Source: Jiella pelagia
GTDB taxonomy: Bacteria > Pseudomonadota > Alphaproteobacteria > Rhizobiales > Rhizobiaceae
Direction of reading: 5' to 3'
Length of the DNA: 64,000 nt
NCBI RefSeq assembly: GCF_026898155.1
Contig: NZ_CP114029.1
Location: 1,309,501-1,373,500 of the forward strand
In this document: positions 21,576-30,486 of the stretch, one piece after another
How the letters are laid out: each line of letters begins with the position of its first letter
How positions within the stretch are numbered: position 1 is the first letter of the stretch
The notes under the pieces: model-generated
Database searches by the model: none
What the model was told of the DNA's origin: nothing
The model's input: the letters and a program-made list of their open reading frames with translations, nothing else
Position numbers and translations under genes: made by a program

Positions 21576-24302
21576 CCGACATCAGCTACGAGATCCTCGC
21601 CGGCAAGCTGACGCCGCTCGCCCACGAGGCCTTCCGCAAGGCGTTCTGGCAGGCCAAGGAGGCCGGCAACCGCAATGTCGAGCTCGCCCACTGGCTGTTC
21701 CAGCTGATCTCGGCCGACGGCTCGGACATCGTTGCAACGCTCGACCACCTCGACGTTCCGGCCGGCACGGTGCTCACCGAACTCACCGAAACGATCGGCC
21801 GGGCAAAGCGCAACGTCACCGAAATTCCCTCGATCGCCGGGCCGCTCGGCGACGGCCTCGATCGCGGCTGGCTCTACGCCTCGCTGCTCTTCGGCGCGGC
21901 GGCGATCCGCAGCGGCCACGTGCTGCTCGGCGCCTTGCGGGACGAGGCGTTGCGCGGCGTCCTCGCAGCTTCATCCCGCAGCCTGGCAAGGCTCGATCCG
22001 GACGCGGTGGCAAACAGCGCCCGCGCCGTCTGGGGCCGCTCGGCGGAGGAAGGCCAGCGCCCGGTCGACGGGTCGCAACTGCCGCAGGCTTCGGGCGATG
22101 CCGGACGAGCCGCGGGCAAGGCCGCAGAGCCGGGCGATCCGGCCGTCTCCCCCCTCGCCCGCTTCGCCACCGACCTTACGGCCGAGGCGGCGAGCGGCCG
22201 GATGGACCCGGTGGTCGGACGCGATCACGAGATCCGCCAGATCGTCGACGTCCTCCTGCGGCGGCGCCAGAACAACCCGCTGCTGACCGGCGAGGCCGGC
22301 GTCGGCAAGACCGCCGTGGTCGAAGGCTTCGCCCAGCGACTGGCGAGCGGCGACGTGCCGCCCGCGCTCGCCGGCGTCAGGCTCCATGCCCTCGACATCG
22401 GGCTGATGCAGGCGGGCGCCTCGGTGAAGGGCGAGTTCGAGCAGCGGCTGCGGGCGCTGGTCGACGAGGTGCAGGCGAGCCCCGAGCCGATCATCCTCTT
22501 CGTCGACGAGATCCACACCCTGGTCGGCGCCGGCGGCGCCAAGGGGACGGGCGATGCCGCCAATCTCCTGAAGCCCGCCCTCGCCAGAGGCACGCTGCGC
22601 ACCATCGGCGCCACCACCTTCGCCGAATATCGCGCCCATATCGAAAGCGACCCGGCGCTCACCCGCCGGTTCCAGCCGATCGAGATCGGCGAGCCGGACA
22701 TCGCCCGGGCGGCGATCATGCTGCGCGGCCTCGCCCTGCCGATGCAGCGCCATCACAAGGTGCGCATCCTGGACGAGGCGGTGACCGCCGCCGTCTCCTT
22801 GTCGGCCCGCTACATCCCGGCCCGGCAGCTGCCCGACAAGGCCGTCAGCCTGCTCGACACCGCCGCCGCGCGCGTCGCGATCAGCCGGACGACGACACCG
22901 GCAACGATCGTTGATCTCGCCGCCGCGATCGCGGCGCTGGAGGTCGAGAAGGCCGCACTCGGCCGCGAGGCGGCCCTTGGCGCCGAGGGCACCGAGCGCC
23001 TCGCCGAGATCGCGGCGGCGATCGCCGAGAAGACGGCGCTTCGCGAAGACCTCGTCGCCGCCCATGCGGCCGAGGCCGAACTCGTCAAGACGATCGACGC
23101 GCTGACCGCGGCGCCGGCGGGGGAACCCGCAGGCCCCGAAGCACAGGGCCAAGATCCGGCCGCGCCCACCCCATCCGACGCCGAGGCGCCGCCCGCCGCC
23201 TCGGCGGACGAGACCGCCCACGAAGACCTCGCGAAAACCCTCGCCGCCCTTGCGGTGATCGATCCCGACCGGCGGATGATCCATGCCCATGTCGATGCCG
23301 ACGCCGTCGCCTCGGTCGTCTCCGACTGGACCGGCATTCCGGTCGGCCGGATGATGCGCGACGAGGTGGCGACCGTCCTGAAGCTCGCCGAACTCCTGAA
23401 GACGCGCGTCATCGGCCAGGATCACGGCCTCGAAACCATCGCCCGGCGGATCGAGACGAGCCGCGCCGGCCTCGACGATCCCGGCAAGCCGGTCGGCGTC
23501 TTCCTCCTCTGCGGCCCCTCCGGCGTCGGCAAGACAGAGACGGCGCTGGCGCTGGCCGAGACGCTCTATGGCGGCGAAGAGAACCTGATCACCATCAACA
23601 TGTCGGAGTTCCAGGAGGCCCACACCGTCTCCCTCCTCAAGGGCGCTCCGCCCGGCTATGTCGGCTATGGCGAGGGCGGCCGGCTGACCGAGGCGGTGCG
23701 GCGCCGGCCCTATTCGGTCGTTCTTCTCGACGAGGTCGAAAAGGCCCATCCCGACGTCCACGAGCTGTTCTTCCAGGTCTTCGACAAGGGCTGGATGGAG
23801 GACGGCACCGGCCGGCGCATCGACTTCCGCAACACGCTGATCATCCTCACCTCGAACGTCGGCACCGAGGCGATCATGGCCGCCAGCGACGAGGGCCTGA
23901 CCGACGTCTTAGTCGAGGATCTGGACCGGATGCTGCGGCCCGAGTCTCCTCGCCGTCTTCCCGCCCGCCCTCATCGGCCGCATGGTGACCGTGCCCTACC
24001 GGCCGCTGTCGCCGGCCATGCTGGAGGCGATCGTCCGCCTGCAGCTCGCCCGCATCGTCGCAAGGGTGAAGGAGAGCCAGCGGGCTGCCCTCACCATCGA
24101 CGACGAGGTGGTCGCCGCCATCGTCGCCCGCTGCCGCGACCCGCAATCCGGCGGCCGCATGATCGACCGGATCATCACGCAGACGCTGCTGCCGGACCTG
24201 TCGCGAAGGTTCCTCGACAGAATGGTGTCGGGGGAGGTGGCGAAGAGGGCGCATGTGGGATTGGGGGAAGATGGGGCGTTCGTTGTGGACGTGGGGTGGT
24301 GA
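21572..24302 (+). CDS. tssH: ClpV/TssH AAA+ ATPase of the type VI system (frameshifted as given)
   Basis: Hexameric unfoldase that disassembles contracted TssBC sheath. Residues 1-150 form the ClpN domain (LTPLAHEAFRKAFW); Walker A motifs GEAGVGKT at about 239 and GPSGVGKT at about 647 mark the two AAA+ domains, with LDEVEKAHPD as second Walker B. The intervening coiled-coil carries a Pro/Ala-rich linker. The break is at GAGTCTC, 23942-23948 (codon 791); removing T gives RPELLAVFPPALIGRM. Repaired length is 909 residues. A GAGCTC at about 21679 is intact and in frame. Confidence 0.95.
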
Positions 24303-24320
24303 GGAGGCGGCGCCAGAGGA

Positions 24321-24516
24321 GGCGCCCTCTCTCCCCCTGCGGGAGAGAAAGCGATTTCATCACCTTGGCGAAGCCAAGTGATAGAAATCGCAAGAGAGGG
24401 GTTTCGGCGCTTGAGACTGCATCGACGGTGGCGGTCGAGACGGTGAAACCCCTCTCTTACCTTTTCTGCGACTTGAGCCCTCGCAAGCTCGGGCTAAGAT
24501 CGCGAAAAGGCGCCCT
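24321..24516. repeat. Structured palindromic intergenic element
   Basis: About 200 bases made of nested inverted repeats. Arms at 24351-24369 and 24373-24391 form a near-perfect 19-base hairpin. AGAGAGGGGTTTC at 24393-24405 pairs exactly with 24445-24457. A third pair, 24461-24480 with 24491-24510, closes over a 10-base loop. Such compact multi-hairpin units between convergent or terminal genes resemble the mobile palindromic intergenic repeats of rhizobia. It lies directly after tssH, where it could also act as a transcription barrier. Confidence 0.6.
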
Positions 24517-24587
24517 TATGTAGCAGATGCACCGAGCCCACTTCGCCGTGGAGGCGGGCTGTGAGAGGATGGGCCGCAGCGGCGGTT

Positions 24588-25472
24588 CTAGCTCTCGTCC
24601 AGAATTATTCGCTCGGTATGGCCCCACATGCTGTAGCCGGTGACGCTTGGTCCCTCGCCAAGATCGATCCGGGCGGAGTCACTGTTTTCGAAAAGCGTGA
24701 AAGAGGCGCTGTGCGTTTTTCCAAAGACATCAGTCCAGCGGAGCGTCGAAACAACAGTGATTTCGCCACAAGTCCACAAGACGTCCCAGTCGTCATGGTC
24801 AACATGTATTTGGTGCCAGATAAAAATTCCAGATTCCTCGGAGCCCGCCCCTATCACGCTTACGCGTCCAGTTCTCGAAAGAGGCCATTGCCGGGAAAGG
24901 TTCGCGCTGAATGGATACGATATCGTAGCCTCAAGATAGATGTCGAAAGCGGGCGATTGCCCCGTGTTCCTGATGCATGGTCGGCAGGTTATCCTTTGTG
25001 GCTTTCCATCAGTTCGGCCCATCACCCCGGTCGAGCACGTCAAATAGGCTCGCGTCTGCGCCTGGCCGATGCGCCGAGTTTCGAGCAAAGTTCTTTGAAC
25101 ATAAAATACACCGAGGGAAGCAGCGAGAAGCGAAAAGCCGCCTATTAAGCTGCCTATAATAGCCGCCGCTTTAGTCCACTCAGCAGCCTGCCATTGGGCG
25201 TTCAAATCGCTGTAGGAGCGGGTATCTTCTGCGTAAGTGTGCTCGGTTGCTTTGTAGCATTCAAGCGCTTGCTGGACGGACGGCTTGGAAACGCATTTCT
25301 CATAATTTTCTTTGCCAGCATTTTCAGCAGCGCGTTCGGAATTGTAGCTTTCCCGTGCGGTCTCGCGTCCTTGTAGAATTGCGAAATTAAAACCCATCAC
25401 AGCAGTGAGCATCAAACCTATCGCTGTGATTATCCAAGGTGCAGCGTCTCCACGCCAACTGCGGTCAGGCAT
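24588..25472 (-). CDS. Membrane protein of unknown function in a low-GC patch
   Basis: A 294-residue protein with two predicted membrane helices (about residues 12-34 and 101-124) separated by a charged loop rich in Glu and Tyr with a KCVSKPSVQQALECYKATE-like cysteine-bearing segment, and a C-terminal soluble domain of about 160 residues. The region is clearly lower in GC than the flanking genes, suggesting acquisition by transfer. I do not recognise the family. Its 5' end overlaps the small DUF6471-like ORF. Confidence 0.6.
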   Translation of the reverse strand: MPDRSWRGDAAPWIITAIGLMLTAVMGFNFAILQGRETARESYNSERAAENAGKENYEKCVSKPSVQQALECYKATEHTYAEDTRSYSDLNAQWQAAEWTKAAAIIGSLIGGFSLLAASLGVFYVQRTLLETRRIGQAQTRAYLTCSTGVMGRTDGKPQRITCRPCIRNTGQSPAFDIYLEATISYPFSANLSRQWPLSRTGRVSVIGAGSEESGIFIWHQIHVDHDDWDVLWTCGEITVVSTLRWTDVFGKTHSASFTLFENSDSARIDLGEGPSVTGYSMWGHTERIILDES

Positions 25473-25600
25473 TGCAACAAAAAACCCTGCGGTAAATGTC
25501 CTCGGCTCGCCTCATTCCGCAGGTTGCGTTCGCTCTCGTCAACACCAATCTGACGAAGCCGATCGACAACCTGCGCATATGTCACGCAGCGCCGGGCCAT
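25430..25600 (-). pseudogene. Remnant DUF6471-like small protein, probably 5'-truncated
   Basis: A 56-residue ORF: MARRCVTYAQVVDRL, then IGVDESERNLRNEASRG, then LLQCLTAVGVETLHL. This matches the pattern of the small DUF6471 domain, a short helical protein of unknown function. In-frame codons upstream of the ATG (W-K-G-K-N-R-Q-G-T-I-R-G-E) continue the resemblance but run straight into the FkbM stop codon with no start, so the true N-terminus seems lost. It overlaps the membrane-protein ORF by 43 bases. Confidence 0.55.
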
Positions 25601-25639
25601 CTCGCCTCGGATGGTGCCCTGCCTGTTCTTACCCTTCCA

Positions 25640-26398
25640 TCACCGCCAGCAATACACATCCCCCGAATTCGCCGCCTCCGGCAAATCGCGCAGATAAGCC
25701 TCGATCACCTCCACCGGCTGCCTCTCCCGGAATACCCATGCATGGCTCTCCCCCAGCGACACGTCGAAGCCGGCATAGCCGAGCCGCACCGCCTCCTCCA
25801 GCGCCCGCACCGCCGGGGCGCGGTCCATGGTGACGAATTCGAAGGACAGGGCGTCGGGCGCATTCTTCGGTAATAGCCCGGCCAGGACCTCCGCCTCGAA
25901 GCCCTCGACGTCGATCTTGACGAAGGCCGGCCGGCCGAAGCGGGCGGTGAGTTCGTCGAGGGTCGTGCAGTCGACCGTGATCGTCTCGTCCCAGACCTGC
26001 CCTTCCCAGCCGGCGGCCCCGGCGCCGGCGGCTGCGACGAAACCGTCGGAGGCGGACGCGACGGTGGGGTTCTGCGTGTTCAGCCGGAGCGTCAGCGTGC
26101 CTGCCGTTCGCCCGACGGCCGCTCCGACCACCGTCACCTGCCGCGAGCGCTTAAACTGCCAGCGCAACAGTCGGGCGAGGCGCGGCTGCGCCTCCACCGC
26201 GACGACGCGCGCGCCGATGCCGGCGAAGGCGGCCGTCCGGTCGCCGACATGGGCGCCGATGTCGAAGACGAGATCGCCGGGCCGCACGAAGGTGTTGGCA
26301 AAACGCGCGAGGCTTTTTCGGTGACGGCGGTCGAGGCGATAGACGGCGATGCTGCGGGCGATGCCCCGCCACGCCGCCAGCCGGGCGGAAAGCCTCAC
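25640..26398 (-). CDS. FkbM family SAM-dependent methyltransferase, coupled to opgH
   Basis: A 252-residue Rossmann-fold methyltransferase. DLVFDIGAHVGDRTAAFA (near residues 42-59) is the SAM-binding motif I, VVAVEAQPRLARLL motif II, and FVKIDVEGFEAEVLAGL near 170-186 the conserved FkbM active-site region. The GTG start at 26398 overlaps the opgH stop (GTGA), so it is translated from the same message. FkbM enzymes usually methylate hydroxyls of sugars or polyketides, which suggests the glucan or another envelope sugar as substrate; this is inference from linkage. Confidence 0.88.
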   Translation of the reverse strand: MRLSARLAAWRGIARSIAVYRLDRRHRKSLARFANTFVRPGDLVFDIGAHVGDRTAAFAGIGARVVAVEAQPRLARLLRWQFKRSRQVTVVGAAVGRTAGTLTLRLNTQNPTVASASDGFVAAAGAGAAGWEGQVWDETITVDCTTLDELTARFGRPAFVKIDVEGFEAEVLAGLLPKNAPDALSFEFVTMDRAPAVRALEEAVRLGYAGFDVSLGESHAWVFRERQPVEVIEAYLRDLPEAANSGDVYCWR

Positions 26399-28323
26399 GC
26401 CCGCTCGCCCTCGGCGGCCGTCGCCGGTAGCACTTCTTCTGCGGCGCGCCTCACCGGCCGGCGCCAGCGCCGGGCTGCTTCCGGCACGACATTGCGCAGC
26501 ACCGGCGGCAAGACCGATTCCTCGGGGATGGCGAAAAGCCCCAGCCGCGCCGTCATCCGGCCGAAGCCCGGCGCCGCGGTCAGGACCGTGAACGGCACGG
26601 CGAGGAGCAGCCCGCCGAGGAAGGGCAGCGCGATCAGGACGGCCGAGACGTCCGCCCCGATGGCGAGCGCCGCCGTCAGGGCAAGGCCGAGCAGGGTCTG
26701 CGGCGCCATGGCGACGGCCGCAGTCTCGAACGGCACGCCGAGCCTGTCGCGATTCTGGCCGTTCCACAAGACCCGCCGGCCGAAGCACAGACCGCCGAGG
26801 AAGACCGCGACATAGACCGCGACGATCGGTGCCATCAGCATCGAGACGATAAACTCCAGCACCGCCGAGAGGAGAAAGCGCAGGCTCCCGCCATAGGTCC
26901 TGACGCCGCCCGGCGTCAGGAGAACGTCGAGCACGCCGGCGATCTTCGGCGCAGTGGCCATCAGGAACAGCGTCACGAAGAGGCCGATGCCGAGTTCCAG
27001 CATCGCCGGATCGTAGCCGCCGGCCAGCGCCTTGGCGGTCGCCGCGATGGTCATGACGATCCAGGCGAATGGCGCGACATACATCAGGATCGCCTGCAGC
27101 ACCTGGAAGCGACTGACGGGCTTCAATCCCGGTTCCACCAGGAAGCGCCAGTACTGCATGTTGCCCTGGCACCATCTGAGGTCGCGCGTCTTGAATTCGA
27201 GCAGCGTCGGCGGGTTGGTCTCGAAGCTTCGCGTCTCGACCGGGATCACCCGGACCTCGTAGCCCGCCCGCCGCATGTAGACGGCCTCGATCTGGTCGTG
27301 GGAGAGCACCGGCCCGCCGAGCGGCGCCTTGCCCGGCAGGACAGGCAGTTCGCAGTGATCGACAAAGGCTTGCGTGCGGATCAACGCGTTGTGGCCCCAA
27401 TAGGGCCCGCAATCGGCGCTCCACCAGGCCGAGCCCATGGTGAAGGCCCGCATGCCGTGGCGCATGCCGAACTGGAACAGCCGCGCAAAGCCGCTCTCCG
27501 CCGGCATGCCGACGGCAAGGCTCTGCAGGATGCCGATGGAAGAGTTTTCCTCCATCGCCATCGCCATGCGGACGATCACCCCACCGCCCATGACGCTGTC
27601 GGAATCGAGCGGCAGGAAGAAGTCCGATTGCCCCGGGTGGCTCGTGAGGAAGTCGCGCAGATTGCCGGCCTTGAAGCCGTGGTTCTCTTCCCGCCGGCGA
27701 TAGATCGGGCGTTGATCTTCCAGCACATGGTCGAAGAAATGCGCGAAACGATCGAACTCGCGCCGCTCGGCGGCAGCCACCATCGGGTCGGACGTGTCGG
27801 AAAGGACGGCGAAGCGGAAGTGGCGCGCCTGGCCGGTCGCCTCGAGGCTGCGCCGCATGGCCTCGAGCCGCGCGAAGGCCGGCCCCGGCTCCTCGTTGCG
27901 CAGAAAGAGCAGGAGGTCCGTCCGGCTCGAAAGGGGCCGGTCGGCAACGCTTGTGCCGCGCGAGTCGGGCGCGGAGAAATACGGATAGACGCTTTTCTCC
28001 GGCCGTCCGAGATGGGCGACGACAAGGCCGATCGCCGCATTCCAGAAGCCGAGAACCGTCCAGGGCGTCGCCAGGAGGAAGCCGGCGAAGATCACCAGAT
28101 CGAGCGTGTCGATCCCACCGGCGCCAAGGACCGTCCAAAGAGCGACGGACAGCCCGGCGATCGTGCCGAGAAAGAGACAAAGGACGAGAAGCCGCCGCAG
28201 ATGGACGGGAAGTCCGGCGTCGCCGCGAGGCGCATCGGCGCGTGGCGGCTGCCGGTGCTCGCCATTTCGGGCAGAGTTGGTCGCGTGGCGAACGTCGATC
28301 GGATCGGTCGGCGGGCCGAACAT
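26395..28323 (-). CDS. opgH: Glucans biosynthesis glucosyltransferase H
   Basis: Inner-membrane GT2 glycosyltransferase polymerising beta-glucan for osmoregulated periplasmic glucans, 642 residues. Two N-terminal helices (about residues 43-65 and 75-100) precede the catalytic domain with FAVLSDTSDP, the PLDSDSVMGGG metal-binding DxD region near 245-255, a HDQIEAVYMRR acceptor region and the RWCQGNMQYW motif near 385-394 (the QxxxW site). Several more helices follow. The partner opgG is not in the window. It forms a two-gene unit with the FkbM gene. Confidence 0.93.
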   Translation of the reverse strand: MFGPPTDPIDVRHATNSARNGEHRQPPRADAPRGDAGLPVHLRRLLVLCLFLGTIAGLSVALWTVLGAGGIDTLDLVIFAGFLLATPWTVLGFWNAAIGLVVAHLGRPEKSVYPYFSAPDSRGTSVADRPLSSRTDLLLFLRNEEPGPAFARLEAMRRSLEATGQARHFRFAVLSDTSDPMVAAAERREFDRFAHFFDHVLEDQRPIYRRREENHGFKAGNLRDFLTSHPGQSDFFLPLDSDSVMGGGVIVRMAMAMEENSSIGILQSLAVGMPAESGFARLFQFGMRHGMRAFTMGSAWWSADCGPYWGHNALIRTQAFVDHCELPVLPGKAPLGGPVLSHDQIEAVYMRRAGYEVRVIPVETRSFETNPPTLLEFKTRDLRWCQGNMQYWRFLVEPGLKPVSRFQVLQAILMYVAPFAWIVMTIAATAKALAGGYDPAMLELGIGLFVTLFLMATAPKIAGVLDVLLTPGGVRTYGGSLRFLLSAVLEFIVSMLMAPIVAVYVAVFLGGLCFGRRVLWNGQNRDRLGVPFETAAVAMAPQTLLGLALTAALAIGADVSAVLIALPFLGGLLLAVPFTVLTAAPGFGRMTARLGLFAIPEESVLPPVLRNVVPEAARRWRRPVRRAAEEVLPATAAEGERA

Positions 28324-28476
28324 AAATGCTCTCCGTGAGGCTGGCGCGTGGTCTTGAGGCCGGCGCTTTGATGCAACGATGTGGTGCTATCAGCGCGCAG
28401 TCACAGCCGCATGTGACGGTGATCACACAAGAATGACCGGCGTGTGCCCGTTCAGCGGGCGCAAATGCCGCCTCAC

Positions 28477-30288
28477 CTAGGGGTCGGCCACAGTCTCAGC
28501 CGAAGCACCCGACCGCGCGGTGACGGCCGGTTCCGGCGGTTCCGGCCGGTCGGCGTCGGGATACCAGTAGCGCGCGGCATCGGCGCCGCGGTCGATCAGA
28601 ACGAAGTTGTCGGCAAAGACCCGGTAGGGATGGCTCCACTCGCCGTCCGGCCATTGCACGCGGATCTCCGCCCGCTCGGCGGTGCCGAGGCCGACATGGA
28701 CGAAGCCGGAGATGCCCGACGCGTGGCCACCGCCGACCCGGATCGTCCGGTTGAGGGTCTTGGCGCCGATCTTCACCGCCAGCTTGGCGCCGATCGCGTC
28801 CCGGTTGGCGCCCGTCTGCGCGAGCTTCACCTTGACGAAGTTGCCGAGCGGCCTTGTGCCGAAACCGGCTTTGCCGCCGAGATTGCGGAACAGGCTGGCC
28901 TTCTGGCCGCGATTGACGACGAGAAGATCCGCCGCCCCATCGAGATTGAAATCGGCGATGAGCGCGCCTCGCCCCTTGGTCGGCAGGGCGATACCCGCCT
29001 CCTCGCCGACTTCGGTGAAGTTCCCGTCGAAGCCGCCCATCAGGAGATTGTCCGGGTCGTAGGCGGCGAAATCGGGCATCGCCTCGACGTTGCCCTTGGC
29101 AATGAAGAGATCGAGCGCGGTATCGTTGTTGAAGTCGGCAAAGCCGGCATGCCAGCCGGTGGACGGCTTGCCGGCGTCGTGGACGTAAGGCCGGTGGGCT
29201 GTTGCGCCGCGCTGATAGGCCTCGTCGCGATAGGTCGGCGCGTCCTCGAACTCGCGGTCGAGGAACTGCAGCTTGGTGTCGCCCATCGAGGTCAGCGCGT
29301 AGTCCGGATAGCCGTCATTGTCGACGTCGCCCTCGGCAATGCCCATGCCCCAGATCGACAGGTGCTGCCAGCCATCGGCCTTGCGATAGGGGCGCGGCGC
29401 CCGGCCCGGCTCGACCCGCCAGAGCTGCTCCTCGCCGCCGCGATAATATTGCCGGTCGTTGGTGATGCGTAAGCTGGGCTCGCCCGAGCGGTTCCAGTCG
29501 GTGAACAGCATCGACAGGGCGCAATAGCCGGGGGAGAGGGCGAAGGGCTCGGAATAGTCCGGCCGACCCGCCTCTGCAGCCCCGCCCTTTGTCTCCGACC
29601 CGTCTCCCGCCTTCTTCGGCCGGATCAGCACATTGTCGGCGCAGGTCCCCCAGGGTGAGCCGGGCGCGGCGCGGTCGACATAGTTTCCAAAGGCGAGCGT
29701 CGGATAGGTCGCGCCGGGTTCGAAGATCGCCGAGAATGCCGTCGTCCAGGCGCGGCCGCCGTCGAAGTTCCAGGGAAAGTTCGCCTTCTCGAACCGGCAT
29801 TCCGGCAGCCCCTTCAACAGGATGTTGCCGCCGACGCGCGACAGCACGAGGTCCTGGCGCCCGTCCTGGTCGATGTCGAGCGGATAGGCGCCGGTGACGT
29901 TTTGAAGGTCCTTCGGATCGAGGTCCTGCGGCACTTTTTCGAAGGAAAGCCGCCCACCGGCGCGCGACCGGTTGGCGTAGAAGGCTCCCTCGCCCTTGCC
30001 GCCGGCTAGGAAGACGTCGGGGAAGCGGTCGTCGTTGCAGTCGAAGGCCGCACCGCCGCCCCCGACGAAGAACTCCCACGGGCCGCCGTAGGAGTGGTCG
30101 ATGCCGGCGGCCGCGGCCTCTTCGTGGAGGATGGGGATGTCGCCGGCGAAGGGTTTTGGCGCGGTGTCTTCGGCGAGGGCGGGGATGGTGAGGAGAAGGG
30201 AGGCGAGGATGTGCAGGAAGGGGCGTGCGAGTTTGGCTGGAAGGCCGACGTCGGCGCCCGTCGCGCACCCCTCTGCCCTGCCGGGCAT
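28477..30288 (-). CDS. CRTAC1-like exported FG-GAP/VCBS repeat protein with ASPIC/UnbV domain
   Basis: About 603 residues: an export signal (FLHILASLLLTIPALAED), then beta-propeller FG-GAP repeats with calcium-binding D-x-D/N-x-D/N loops (DCNDDRFPDVFLAGG, DIDQDGRQDLVLSR, DVDNDGYPDYAL, DFNLDGAADLLVV), and a C-terminal ASPIC/UnbV domain (NRDAIGAKLAV, GGGHASG, FVHVGLG). The best ATG, at 30288, lies inside the palindromic repeat at 30267-30439, so the N-terminus may have been reshaped by the repeat. Extracytoplasmic; function unknown. It is downstream of the di-haem oxidoreductase on the same strand. Confidence 0.8.
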   Translation of the reverse strand: MPGRAEGCATGADVGLPAKLARPFLHILASLLLTIPALAEDTAPKPFAGDIPILHEEAAAAGIDHSYGGPWEFFVGGGGAAFDCNDDRFPDVFLAGGKGEGAFYANRSRAGGRLSFEKVPQDLDPKDLQNVTGAYPLDIDQDGRQDLVLSRVGGNILLKGLPECRFEKANFPWNFDGGRAWTTAFSAIFEPGATYPTLAFGNYVDRAAPGSPWGTCADNVLIRPKKAGDGSETKGGAAEAGRPDYSEPFALSPGYCALSMLFTDWNRSGEPSLRITNDRQYYRGGEEQLWRVEPGRAPRPYRKADGWQHLSIWGMGIAEGDVDNDGYPDYALTSMGDTKLQFLDREFEDAPTYRDEAYQRGATAHRPYVHDAGKPSTGWHAGFADFNNDTALDLFIAKGNVEAMPDFAAYDPDNLLMGGFDGNFTEVGEEAGIALPTKGRGALIADFNLDGAADLLVVNRGQKASLFRNLGGKAGFGTRPLGNFVKVKLAQTGANRDAIGAKLAVKIGAKTLNRTIRVGGGHASGISGFVHVGLGTAERAEIRVQWPDGEWSHPYRVFADNFVLIDRGADAARYWYPDADRPEPPEPAVTARSGASAETVADP

Positions 30289-30439
30289 CTCCCCCACGAG
30301 GGGGGAGATCGGCCGCGCGCCACCGCCCTTGCCAACGTCTAAAGATGAAAGCTGGCACAACGGGCGACGAGTATGATCCGAATGCCGAAGCTGCGGATCT
30401 CCCCCTTGTGGGGGAGATGTCCGGCAGGACAGAGGGGGT
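30267..30439. repeat. Rhizobial-type inverted intergenic repeat
   Basis: The left arm 30267-30310 and right arm 30396-30439 are about 44 bases each and nearly complementary, each holding the palindromic core ATCTCCCCC...GGGGGAGAT, around an 85-base spacer. The layout, two inward copies of a C/G-run palindrome, is that of the abundant short mobile palindromes of Hyphomicrobiales. It separates the CRTAC1-like gene from the di-haem oxidoreductase and supplies the start codon assigned to the former. Confidence 0.8.
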
Positions 30440-30486
30440 ATGCGGCGCATCCATCCGTGCACCGCCAAAAATCCTCGCCATCCCCC

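Noticed and set aside
25640..28426. A 928-codon ORF spanning the FkbM gene and most of the opgH region
   Set aside because: Only the last 252 codons are FkbM; the rest is Arg/Pro-rich antisense-frame translation of opgH, which has its own intact frame.
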